DNA of 32,550 nucleotides, from assembly GCA_008080565.1 (NCBI GenBank), contig VIKE01000032.1, positions 1-32,550 on the forward strand, in the 5' to 3' direction. Made by a program: the position numbers and the translations under genes. The DNA is from Rhodocyclaceae bacterium. Its GTDB lineage: Bacteria > Pseudomonadota > Gammaproteobacteria > Burkholderiales > Rhodocyclaceae. Below, one piece after another: positions 1 through 8,820 of this stretch. The number at the start of each line of letters is the position of its first letter. Within the stretch, counting starts at the first letter, position 1. The notes below the pieces were generated by a model. The model made no database searches and had not been told where the DNA came from. It saw only the letters and a program-made list of their open reading frames with translations.

Positions 1-34
1 ACCACCAATGTGAGGCAACGTATCTGACCTCCGG

Positions 35-1123
35 TTACCTTTTATTATGAGTCAACGCGAGATATTCTCCGGCCAGGGTGCGCAGGGAATCCGTATCGGC
101 GCAGGGCAATGTCAGCGTTTCCGCCTCGGCGGTCAGCGAGTAGTTTCTTTCCAGGGAACGCGCGTAGGCGGGGTCGTAGTGGTGGATGAGCAGGTCGGCC
201 ACCAGTTCGTCCCATTGCCCGGCGCGGGCCTGAGCTTTCCACGCTTCCACCCTTTCCCGGCCGAGCAGGGGAAGCAGACAGTCCAGTTGCCGGTTGAGGG
301 CCTCCGCGTCGGCGAGGAAATGCGCATATTCCTCTTTCAGCAGGGTCACCCGCACGGGAATGTCCGCCCTGAGCCGCAGGCAGGGCGCCGCGCGCATGCG
401 CGCCAGCAGGGGTTCCGGGGTGTGCAGGTTGCCGATCTTCTTGCTTTCCGATTCGACGAAGACCGGCTTGTCCGCGGTGAAGCCACGCAGGGCGTGCCAG
501 ACGCGGGTCTCGAACAGCTTCTGGGGGGGCTGCGGCCGGTCCGGGTAGGCGCCCAGCACCGAGCCCATGTGCGCGGCGAGGTCCTCCAGGTCGAGCACTT
601 GCGCGCCGCATTCCGCCAGGGCCTTGAGGAAGCGGCTCTTGCCGACGCCGGTGGGGCCGCACACCACCCTGAATTGGTGGCGTTCCGGCAGGGACGCCAA
701 TTCGGCGATGACATGGCGGCGATAGGCCTTGTAGCCGCCTTCGAGCTGGCAGGCATTCCAGCCGATGGCGCGCAGTACGGTGGTGAAGGCGCCGCTGCGG
801 TTGCCGCCGCGCCAGCAGTAGACCAGGGGCCGGTAGTTGCGGGGGCGGTCGGCCAGCACCGTTTCCAGGTGGCGGGCGATGTTGCGGGAGACCAGGGCGG
901 CGCCGGCTTTCTTCGCCTCGAAGGCGGAAACCTGCTTGTGCAGGGTGCCGATGCGCGCCCGTTCCTCGTTGTCCAGCACCGGCAGGTTGACGGCGCCGGG
1001 AATGTGGTCCTCGGCGAATTCGGCGGGCGATCGGGTGTCGATGATCTCGTCGAAGGCAAGGGCTTCCTCGATACCGACGCTGCCTTCCCGGCGTCGCGGC
1101 GGTTCGGCCTCGACGCCACTCAT
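35..1123 (-). CDS. mnmH: tRNA 2-selenouridine synthase (rhodanese + P-loop)
   Basis: MnmH (SelU) replaces the sulfur of 2-thiouridine at the wobble position of some tRNAs with selenium, by way of a geranylated intermediate, in the cytoplasm. The 362-residue length matches the family (about 364 in E. coli). The N-terminal half is a rhodanese domain with the DTRSPAEF start and the active-site loop [10 protein letters not shown]. The second half has a Walker A motif, GPTGVGKS. The ATG overlaps the smpB stop (ATGA), so the two minus-strand genes are probably co-transcribed. The codon use is GC-rich, like the other host genes. Activity would need selenophosphate synthase (SelD) elsewhere in the genome. 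Confidence 0.95.
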   Translation of the reverse strand: MSGVEAEPPRRREGSVGIEEALAFDEIIDTRSPAEFAEDHIPGAVNLPVLDNEERARIGTLHKQVSAFEAKKAGAALVSRNIARHLETVLADRPRNYRPLVYCWRGGNRSGAFTTVLRAIGWNACQLEGGYKAYRRHVIAELASLPERHQFRVVCGPTGVGKSRFLKALAECGAQVLDLEDLAAHMGSVLGAYPDRPQPPQKLFETRVWHALRGFTADKPVFVESESKKIGNLHTPEPLLARMRAAPCLRLRADIPVRVTLLKEEYAHFLADAEALNRQLDCLLPLLGRERVEAWKAQARAGQWDELVADLLIHHYDPAYARSLERNYSLTAEAETLTLPCADTDSLRTLAGEYLALTHNKR

Positions 1124-1569
1124 GCGTGCTTGTCACGCATGATGCGGGCCTTGTCGCGCTGCCACTCGCGTTCCTTCTCGGTGGCCCTCTTGTCGTGCAG
1201 CTTCTTGCCCTTGGCCAGGCCAATCTCCACTTTCACCCGGCCCTTCGCGTAATGCAGGTTGAGCGGCACCAGGGTGAATCCGGCCTGCTGTACCTTGCCG
1301 ATCAGCTTGCGGATCTCGTTGGCGTGCAGCAGCAGCTTGCGCGAGCGGGTGGGATCCGGCTTGATGTGGGTGGAGGCGGTGGGCAGGGGCGAGATGTGGC
1401 AGCCGATCAGCCAGACCTCTTCCTGCTTGAGTACCACGTAGGCCTCCTTCAATTGCACGCGACCGGCGCGGATGGCCTTGACCTCCCAGCCTTCGAGGGC
1501 GAGGCCCGCTTCATAGCGTTCCTCGATGAAGTAGTCGTGGAAGGCCTTCTTGTTGTCGATGATGCTCAT
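1120..1569 (-). CDS. smpB: SsrA-binding protein SmpB
   Basis: SmpB binds tmRNA and brings it to stalled ribosomes for trans-translation. The 149-residue protein has all the family landmarks: N-terminal [26 protein letters not shown], the central GCHISPLP region, and the basic tail ending [16 protein letters not shown] (actual end [12 protein letters not shown]), which folds into the decoding centre. The start is divergent from ratA, with about 64 bases between the two. It is followed by mnmH with a 4-base overlap. No oddities were seen. Confidence 0.97.
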   Translation of the reverse strand: MSIIDNKKAFHDYFIEERYEAGLALEGWEVKAIRAGRVQLKEAYVVLKQEEVWLIGCHISPLPTASTHIKPDPTRSRKLLLHANEIRKLIGKVQQAGFTLVPLNLHYAKGRVKVEIGLAKGKKLHDKRATEKEREWQRDKARIMRDKHA

Positions 1570-1633
1570 GGGAGGGGTGGGCCGGGCAAGGTTCGTGCTA
1601 TTTTAACAGGCCCCAACCTCCTTCCCGCCGTGC

Positions 1634-2071
1634 ATGGCCGAAGTCGTCAAATCTGTCCTGGTGCCCTATTCGGCGGCCGAAATGTTCGAGCTGGTGGACG
1701 GCGTCGAGGACTATCCCCGCTTTCTGCCCTGGTGCGGCGGCTCGCAACTGCATGCGCGCGACGAGGCCGTCACCGAGGCCACCATTCATATCCACTACCT
1801 GCATGTGCGCCAGCATTTCAGCACGCGCAACGACAAGCGCTTTCCAGAGGAAATGGCCATCCGCCTGGTCAGCGGGCCGTTCCGCAAGCTGGAGGGATCC
1901 TGGCGCTTCAAGACGCTGGCGGAAGCCGCCTGCAAGGTGGAGTTCGTGATCCATTACGAGTTCTCCAGCGCGCTGCTGGAAAAGGTGCTTGGACCGGTTT
2001 TCGGCATGATCACCAACAACCTGGTGGATGCCTTCGTGCGCCGGGCCGAGGACGTCTACGGTCAACGATGA
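1634..2071 (+). CDS. ratA: RatA / Coq10-like SRPBCC (START) protein
   Basis: This is a single-domain START-like protein of 145 residues. In this family, E. coli RatA has been reported to bind 50S subunits, and the mitochondrial relative Coq10 binds ubiquinone. The motif VPYSAAEMFELVDGVEDYPRFLPWC is the typical N-terminus of the family, and the C-terminal helix LLEKVLGPVFGMITNNLVDAFVRRA is also typical. It is divergent from smpB and is followed closely by rnfH, the usual proteobacterial order smpB–ratA–rnfH. Whether the host uses it in quinone handling or in translation cannot be told from sequence. Confidence 0.93.
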   Translation: MAEVVKSVLVPYSAAEMFELVDGVEDYPRFLPWCGGSQLHARDEAVTEATIHIHYLHVRQHFSTRNDKRFPEEMAIRLVSGPFRKLEGSWRFKTLAEAACKVEFVIHYEFSSALLEKVLGPVFGMITNNLVDAFVRRAEDVYGQR

Positions 2072-2081
2072 CGGCTACGTG

Positions 2082-2405
2082 ATGAGTTCCCAGATCCATG
2101 TCGAGGTGGTCTACGTTTGTCCGGGCCACCAGAAGGTCATCCACCTCAGTCTGCACGAGGGGGCCAGCGTGAGCCAGGCCATCGAGCGATCCGGTCTGCT
2201 GCGGGAGTTCCCGGAAATCGACCTGGTCCGGAACAAGGTGGGCATCTGGAACAAGCTCGCCAAGACCGATGCCATCCTGCGCGACCGCGATCGCGTGGAA
2301 GTGTACCGACCCCTGATCGCCGACCCGAAGGAAGTGCGACGTCAGCGCGCGGCCGAAGGCAAGGTGATGAAGAAGGGCGGTGGCGAGGCCGGCGACGCCG
2401 AATGA
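2082..2405 (+). CDS. rnfH: RnfH family ubiquitin-fold protein
   Basis: This small protein (107 residues from the ATG at 2082) has a beta-grasp (ubiquitin-like) fold. Its name comes from linkage to rnf electron-transport genes in some bacteria, but its function is not settled. Family signatures seen are VEVVYVCPGHQKV near the start, GASVSQAIERSGLL, VGIWNKLAKTDAILRDRDRVEVYRPL, and a charged tail with DPKEVRRQRA. A longer in-frame reading from upstream would run into ratA, so the ATG 10 bases after the ratA stop is preferred. It is probably co-transcribed with ratA. Confidence 0.93.
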   Translation: MSSQIHVEVVYVCPGHQKVIHLSLHEGASVSQAIERSGLLREFPEIDLVRNKVGIWNKLAKTDAILRDRDRVEVYRPLIADPKEVRRQRAAEGKVMKKGGGEAGDAE

Positions 2406-2421
2406 GCCGCCCGCGCCCCGT

Positions 2422-2766
2422 TCAACGTGGCGCGGTGGACGGATAGTTGAGTTGCTCGATGCCCAGCCTGGCGAGCTCGCTGGCGATGCCGGCCTGCCGC
2501 AGCACTTCAGCGCTGTCCCCCGCGCGAGCCGCCTCGCGCGCTTTGGCGAAGGCGCTCTCGGTACTGGTCCACAGGGCGAATTTTCCGCGAGCCTCGGCCA
2601 CGTCGGCCTCGGCACGCGCCAGGGCCTGGCTGGCCGCCGCCGTAATCACGGGCTGTCCGGGCTGCGGGGCGGGGGCTTGCGCCGGTTTGTCCGGGGTCTG
2701 TCCGCAAGCGGCCAGGGTGGCCACCAGGCAGACACATGCCATGGTGGACGCGAGATTGAACTTCAT
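2422..2766 (-). CDS. small predicted lipoprotein (DUF4398-like)
   Basis: This 114-residue protein starts with a signal peptide ending in a lipobox (LVATLAAC, Cys about residue 20), so it should be lipid-anchored. A proline- and alanine-rich linker follows. The rest is an alanine-rich helical stretch with ALARAEADVAEARGKFALWTSTESAFAKAREAARAG, resembling the helical DUF4398 lipoproteins. The start at 2766 was chosen because the signal peptide begins there, although the open frame continues upstream. It is convergent with rnfH and divergent from guaB. The function is unknown. Confidence 0.75.
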   Translation of the reverse strand: MKFNLASTMACVCLVATLAACGQTPDKPAQAPAPQPGQPVITAAASQALARAEADVAEARGKFALWTSTESAFAKAREAARAGDSAEVLRQAGIASELARLGIEQLNYPSTAPR

Positions 2767-2870
2767 GCGGGACTCCGAGACGACTTCGGGTGGGTGGACA
2801 AGCGGAACACGGCGCGGACCATAATTCCCGCGCGTCGCGTAGTCAAACGCGGTGCCCGCCATGCCGGCTT

Positions 2871-2898
2871 TTGGCGTGACGGACGCGGCCGGTATAAT
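2871..2898 (+). promoter_or_regulatory. sigma-70 promoter of guaB
   Basis: A perfect TATAAT at 2893–2898 is preceded, 16 bases upstream, by TTGGCG at 2871–2876. The guaB ATG lies 25 bases downstream. This is the best promoter-like sequence in the host part. Confidence 0.65.
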
Positions 2899-2914
2899 GC
2901 GGTTTTGCGCGTAA

Positions 2915-4384
<1,470 letters not shown>

Positions 4385-4394
4385 GGCGTGAGGA

Positions 4395-4442
4395 GTGAGG
4401 CGCGAGGCGATGGCCCGCGCTTTTCCCCGCCTCTCGCCTTAC
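4395..4442. repeat. imperfect inverted repeat between guaB and guaA
   Basis: GTGAGGCGCGAGGCG (4395–4409) can pair with CGCCTCTCGCCTTAC (4428–4442), with one mismatch and one G-T pair. The sequence just before (4381–4394) repeats the word GTGAGG. Such GTGAGG-rich hairpins look like dispersed intergenic repeats rather than a terminator, because there is no T-run and guaA follows at once. Confidence 0.55.
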
Positions 4443-4457
4443 GCCTTTCGCCCAGCC

Positions 4458-5968
4458 ATGCACCAGAAAATCCTCATTCTCGACTTCGGTTCCCAGTACA
4501 CCCAGCTCATCGCCCGCCGGGTGCGTGAGCACAATGTCTACTGCGAACTGCATCCGCATGATGTCTCCGATGACTTCATTCGTGACTTCAAACCGGCGGG
4601 CATCATCCTCTCCGGCGGTCCGAACTCGGTCTACGAAGATGAAACCCCGCGCGCACCGGATGCCGTCTGGAGTGCCGGCGTGCCGGTGTTGGGCATCTGC
4701 TACGGCATGCAGACCATGGCAGCGCAACTGGGCGGCAAGGTGGAGAACTCCGCCAAGCGGGAATTTGGCTACGCCGAGGTGCGCGCCCATGGCCACACGC
4801 CGCTGCTGCGCGACATCCAGGACCGTGTGGAGGATTCCGGTGCGGCCTGGCTGGACGTGTGGATGAGCCATGGCGACAAGGTCACCGAGTTGCCACTCGG
4901 CTTCAAGGTCATCTGCGAGAACGCCGCCACGCCCAACGCCGGCATGGCGGACGTCACCCGCCATTTCTACGGTGTGCAATTTCACCCCGAAGTGACCCAC
5001 ACCCTGCAAGGCAAGGCCATGCTCAGCCGCTTCGTGCATGACATCTGCGGCTGTGGCACCGACTGGAACATGCCGGACTACATCGAGGAGGCGATCGGCA
5101 AGATCCGCTCCGAGGTGGGCTCGGATGAAGTCATCCTGGGCCTCTCCGGCGGCGTCGATTCTTCCGTCGCGGCCGCCCTGATCCACCGCGCCATCGGCGA
5201 CCAGCTCACCTGCGTCTTCGTGGATACCGGCCTGTTGCGCCTGAAAGAGGCCGAGCAGGTCATGGAGACCTTCGCGAAGAACCTCGGCGTCAAGGTTATC
5301 CACGTCGATGCCACCGAGCAGTTCATGGGCAAGCTGGCCGGTGTCTCCGACCCGGAGAGGAAGCGCAAGATCATCGGCGGCGAGTTCGTCGCCGTATTCC
5401 AGACCGAATCCGCCAAGCTCAAGAACGCCAAATGGCTGGCCCAGGGCACCATCTACCCGGACGTGATCGAGTCCGCCGGCGCCAAGACCAAGAAGGCCCA
5501 CGCCATCAAGTCCCACCACAACGTCGGTGGCCTGCCGGAAGACATGCACCTCAAGCTGCTGGAACCCCTGCGCGAACTGTTCAAGGACGAGGTGCGGGAA
5601 CTCGGCGTGGCCCTGGGCCTGCCGCACGACATGGTCTACCGCCATCCCTTCCCCGGCCCCGGCCTGGGCGTGCGCATCCTCGGCGAGGTGAATTGCGCCT
5701 AAGTGGTTGGTATGAAAAGACTTCCCAGGCGTTCGCTGTGTTCCTGCCGGTGAAGGCCGTGGGGGTGATGGGAGATGGCCGCACCTATGACTATGTGATC
5801 GCCCTGCGCGCGGTGCAGACCCAGGACTTCATGACCGCCCACTGGGCGGAATTGCCCTACACACTCTTGGCCCGCGTCTCCAACCGCATCATCAACGAGA
5901 TCCGCGGCATCAACCGGGTGACCTACGACATCACCGGCAAGCCGCCGGGCACCATCGAGTGGGAATAA
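4458..5968 (+). pseudogene. guaA: GMP synthase (glutamine-hydrolysing), frameshifted by an internal deletion
   Basis: GuaA aminates XMP to GMP using glutamine. The 5' part (4458–5702, 414 residues) carries the class I amidotransferase domain ([18 protein letters not shown]; catalytic loop GICYGMQ; later His in VQFHPE) and the ATP-pyrophosphatase P-loop [11 protein letters not shown]. It runs up to [13 protein letters not shown], then NCA and a stop. The remainder of the dimerisation domain continues in another frame from about 5690 ([15 protein letters not shown]) to TIEWE at 5968. Compared with E. coli GuaA, the 17 residues between GEV and ELR are missing and the frame shifts, so about 52 bases are lost. 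The frame is open and conserved on both sides, so the event is recent or is an assembly error. Loss would cause guanine auxotrophy unless another copy exists. Confidence 0.88.
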
Positions 5969-5980
5969 TTACATAGCGTT

Positions 5981-5999
5981 TAGGTACTATTGGTACCTA
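5981..5999. repeat. inverted repeat next to guaA, candidate att core
   Basis: TAGGTAC (5981–5987) and GTACCTA (5993–5999) are perfect 7-base arms around TATTG, 12 bases after the guaA stop. A tyrosine recombinase core has this shape: two inverted arms around a short crossover. A related copy of the right half, TACTATTGGTGACTATT, lies at 6049–6065, and TAGGTAC recurs at 6255–6261. The matching far-end att site is not in the window, so the role is inferred. Confidence 0.45.
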
Positions 6000-6014
6000 T
6001 TGAAAAAACGAGAC

Positions 6015-6045
6015 AACCCATTGATAAAACAATGGGTTTTCTTTT
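6015..6045 (+). terminator. Rho-independent terminator after guaA
   Basis: The stem AACCCATTG (6015–6023) and CAATGGGTT (6030–6038) is a perfect 9-base pair with loop ATAAAA. TTCTTTT follows. It would end guaBA transcripts before the integrase gene. Confidence 0.85.
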
Positions 6046-6085
6046 ATCTACTATTGGTGACTATTAGGGGTAGGTAAATTCTGGA

Positions 6086-6241
6086 GACGGTATCCGTGGC
6101 GGTATTGGCATTTTGGCGAGACACTCGTATGATGAATACCGTCACTTTGAAAACGTCGGGTTGACGGTATCGCAAGTATGAAAACCTAGCATTCATGCGG
6201 GTTTCAAGGCAAATAATGGAAGTTTGCCGCTGACGGTATCG
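6086..6241. repeat. four copies of a TGACGGTATC motif, probable integrase arm sites
   Basis: Copies lie at 6086–6094 (GACGGTATC), 6135–6144 (inverted, AATACCGTCA), 6162–6172 (TGACGGTATCG) and 6231–6241 (TGACGGTATCG). All are between guaA and the integrase gene, where arm-type binding sites of the integrase N-terminal domain or operators are expected. Spacing is irregular, and one copy is inverted. Confidence 0.6.
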
Positions 6242-6264
6242 GAAGAACCCGGGATAGGTACCCC

Positions 6265-7500
6265 ATGCTTACTGATACCCAGATAAAGAACCTCAAGCCC
6301 GCCGAGAAGCTCTACAAAATGGTGGATCGGGATGGGCTCTACGTTGCCGTTACCCCCTCCGGGGTCGTCTCTTTCAGGCTTGACTATCGGCTGAATGGTC
6401 GAAGAGAGACTGTCGTCCTCGGGCAGTACGGACCCGATGGCATTAGCCTGAGCGAGGCGAGAGAACGTCTGATCGCGGCCAAGAAGGAAATAGCGTCTGG
6501 AAAGTCGCCTGCAAAGGAAAAGCAGCGGGCTCTTCAAAAGACGAAAGAGGCCAAGACGTTTGGCGAATTTACGAATCTCTGGCTTAACGATAATCGAATG
6601 GCCGAAAGTACCAAGGCCATGCGGAAGAGCATCGTTGACCGCGATATCACGCCTATCTTTGGTCGCCGGCTATTGAAGGAAATTACTTCAGAGGATCTTC
6701 GGGCGCATTGCGAGAAAATCAAAACCAGCCGAAACGCTCCAGCTACAGCAGTCCATGTTCGGGAAATCGTCAGCCAGGTTTTCCGTTTCGCTATCGAGCG
6801 TGGTCACAAGGTCCCAAATCCGGCCGATGACGTAAAAGCATCTGCGATTGCCACCTTCAAGCCGAAAGATCGTGCATTGTCACCGGATGAGATCAAGATC
6901 TTCTTCCAGGAGCTGGATCGAGTTCCGACCCTGCCTACCATCAGGCTTGCTCTCCGACTCGTGTTGCTGACCATGGTACGGAAAGGGGAGCTTCTGAATG
7001 CAACTTGGGATGAGGTTGATTTTGTTGGCGCAAAATGGACCATACCTGCGGTACGCATGAAAGCTAGGCGTGCGCATGTTGTCTATCTGTCTCAGCAAGC
7101 CATGGACATCATGATCGCCTTGAAGACTTGTGCTGGTGGATCCAAATTTTTGCTGCCATCTCGGTATGAAGGTGACAAAGGTATGTCCAACAACACATTG
7201 AACCGTGTGATTACAGTTACGGTTGAACAGGCGAAGAAAAAGGATCTTTTGCTGGAAGACTTCACCGTTCACGATCTTCGTCGAACCGCGTCGACGCTTC
7301 TGCATGAGGCTGGTTTCAACACAGATTGGATTGAAAAATGCCTTGCTCACGAGCAGAAGGGTGTTCGCGCCATCTATAACAAAGCGGAATACGCCGAGCA
7401 GAGGAAAGACATGCTTCAGCAGTGGGCGGACATGGTTGATGGATGGATTACGGGTATAAGTGTTATCCCGGTTCTAAATCGGGCAGCCGCTTCAGTTTAA
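6265..7500 (+). CDS. P4-type tyrosine integrase
   Basis: This is a site-specific recombinase that should insert and excise the element. The 411 residues show the P4/DUF4102 layout: an N-terminal arm-binding domain (LTDTQIKNLKPAEKLYKMVDRDGLYVAV), a SAM-like core-binding domain (about 97–185), and a catalytic domain with R239 (MVRKGELL), H336xxR339 (HDLRR), H362 (LAHE) and Y371 (AIYNKAEY). All key residues are present. It sits 296 bases after guaA and points away from it. The 3' end of guaA is a known insertion site for islands with this type of integrase. The ribosome site is weak (GGGATAGG-like), fitting tight control. Confidence 0.95.
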   Translation: MLTDTQIKNLKPAEKLYKMVDRDGLYVAVTPSGVVSFRLDYRLNGRRETVVLGQYGPDGISLSEARERLIAAKKEIASGKSPAKEKQRALQKTKEAKTFGEFTNLWLNDNRMAESTKAMRKSIVDRDITPIFGRRLLKEITSEDLRAHCEKIKTSRNAPATAVHVREIVSQVFRFAIERGHKVPNPADDVKASAIATFKPKDRALSPDEIKIFFQELDRVPTLPTIRLALRLVLLTMVRKGELLNATWDEVDFVGAKWTIPAVRMKARRAHVVYLSQQAMDIMIALKTCAGGSKFLLPSRYEGDKGMSNNTLNRVITVTVEQAKKKDLLLEDFTVHDLRRTASTLLHEAGFNTDWIEKCLAHEQKGVRAIYNKAEYAEQRKDMLQQWADMVDGWITGISVIPVLNRAAASV

Positions 7501-7800
7501 GATCGAGCGTGAAATGAGTGATCGAGAAATTGATAATTCGTCCTGACTGGAAAGCTGCCTCATACAGGCGCATCTGGTGAGCTAGTAGTGGCGCGAAAAT
7601 AGGCGGAGGTGAGCAATGAGAATCAACAAAGTTCATTTCTAGACGGGGCCGCCAATGGCGAGTTTTCAAGATATGTGTGGAACGGGGCTAAATGCCCCGC
7701 ATCGCCATTACCCCCTCGCTTTACTATGCACTATGCTAATGAATTTTCTCTAGCTAATGTAGCGTTGTAATCAGGTTTTGTTTCTTAAGGAGTCTTGTCT
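7501..7800. other. intergenic region before the 13-gene operon
   Basis: There is no convincing full gene here. It contains a perfect 6-base hairpin CGGGGC/GCCCCG (7683–7699) with no T-run, an eight-codon reading frame (7616–7642) with a good GGAGG, and an AT-rich stretch (about 7715–7790) where the operon promoter must lie. No clear -35/-10 pair stands out; the best -10 candidate is TGTAAT near 7766. AAGGAG at 7787–7792 is the ribosome site of the first operon gene. Confidence 0.5.
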
Positions 7801-8535
7801 ATGAGCACCGCCCCATTCGATCCATCGAAATTTACAGCGCCGAAAGCCAAACCGCTGCCGGTAATTCTCCTGCTTGATGTCAGCGGCAGCATGAGTGGAG
7901 AGAAAATCCGCAATTTGAATGATGCTGTTCGCGATATGTTGAATACATTCAGCGACACTGAAAATAGTGAAACTGAAATTCACGTTGCAATCATCACTTT
8001 TGGTGCGCAGGTGAAGCTACACCAGCCGCTTGCTAGTGCCAGCGCAGTTTATTGGCAGGATCTTTCTGCCGATGGCATGACGCCGCTTGGCACTGCACTC
8101 CAAATGGCAAAGGCAATGATTGAAGATAAAGATGTGGTGCCATCGCGTGCCTATCGTCCGACGGTGGTCTTGGTCTCTGATGGTGGGCCTAACGATACGT
8201 GGGAAAAACCTCTGAACGTGTTCATTAGCGACGGGCGCTCTGCAAAATGTGATCGTTTGGCAATGGCGATAGGAGCTGATGCTGACGAGGCAGTACTTGG
8301 GAAGTTTATTGAGGGAACTCCCAATCAACTCTTCTATGCAGAGAACGCCAAGCAGCTACGCGATTTCTTTAAATTTGTCACCATGTCGGTGACCATTCGC
8401 ACAAAGTCACAGACGCCAAATAATGTGCCTGAAGCGATCTCTATTGACATCCAGCCCACCACAATCGAAGCGCGCCAAAATAAAACAAAAACTTTGACAC
8501 AAAGTGCTTCTGCAACAGATGGGGGGTATTGGTAA
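7801..8535 (+). CDS. TerY-like von Willebrand factor A protein
   Basis: This 244-residue VWA-domain protein opens the long operon. The MIDAS metal site is complete: DVSGSMS (DxSxS) near residue 25, GMTPLGTAL with its Thr, and VSDGGPNDTW with its Asp. This matches stand-alone TerY-type VWA proteins, which act as metal-dependent assembly or scaffold proteins in the cytoplasm. There is no signal peptide or membrane segment. The start at 7801 is preferred over the TTG at 7795 because AAGGAG lies 8 bases upstream. Its stop overlaps the next start (TAATG). It is one of two VWA proteins in the operon, the other being at 15121. Confidence 0.9.
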   Translation: MSTAPFDPSKFTAPKAKPLPVILLLDVSGSMSGEKIRNLNDAVRDMLNTFSDTENSETEIHVAIITFGAQVKLHQPLASASAVYWQDLSADGMTPLGTALQMAKAMIEDKDVVPSRAYRPTVVLVSDGGPNDTWEKPLNVFISDGRSAKCDRLAMAIGADADEAVLGKFIEGTPNQLFYAENAKQLRDFFKFVTMSVTIRTKSQTPNNVPEAISIDIQPTTIEARQNKTKTLTQSASATDGGYW

Positions 8536-8804
8536 TGGCACAGGCAATTGGAGATCCGGAAGAGCTCGAGCGCTTCGCGTATTCACTGCAACAGTTTATT
8601 GATTCACTCAACGATGCAGTGGGCAACCTTAACGGTGCCTTCGCTTCGCTAGGCGACACATGGCAAGACGAAAAGCGGGCACGGTTTGAGGAGGACTACA
8701 ACGCGCTCGTCCAGCAGTTACAACATTTCAACGAAAACGCGTCTGAGCAAGTTCCATATCTGGCCGCGCTCGCATCCCGGCTGCGGGATTATTTGCAAAG
8801 CTAA
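8535..8804 (+). CDS. WXG100-like small helical protein
   Basis: The protein has 89 residues, almost all helical, with two helices broken by LGDTWQDEKRARFEEDY near the middle. The size, the Trp at the turn and the following hydrophobic/charged pattern resemble WXG100 (EsxA/YukE) proteins, although the motif reads WQD instead of WxG. WXG100 proteins usually pair with FtsK-type ATPases (EccC/EssC), and an FtsK-type gene lies four genes downstream. The start was chosen at the TAATG overlap, with a G-rich ribosome site upstream. Similarity to WXG100 is by pattern only. Confidence 0.65.
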   Translation: MAQAIGDPEELERFAYSLQQFIDSLNDAVGNLNGAFASLGDTWQDEKRARFEEDYNALVQQLQHFNENASEQVPYLAALASRLRDYLQS

Positions 8805-8820
8805 GGGTACCGAGGTCGCA

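Noticed and set aside
47..1252. 401-codon plus-strand open frame opposite mnmH
   Set aside because: It is an antisense shadow; MnmH motifs on the minus strand are unambiguous.
5432..5968. Separate 178-codon gene after guaA
   Set aside because: Its first half is out-of-frame guaA sequence and its second half is the displaced guaA C-terminus, so it is part of the broken gene.
5969..6264. tRNA gene as the integration target
   Set aside because: No cloverleaf was found; the element abuts the guaA 3' end instead.
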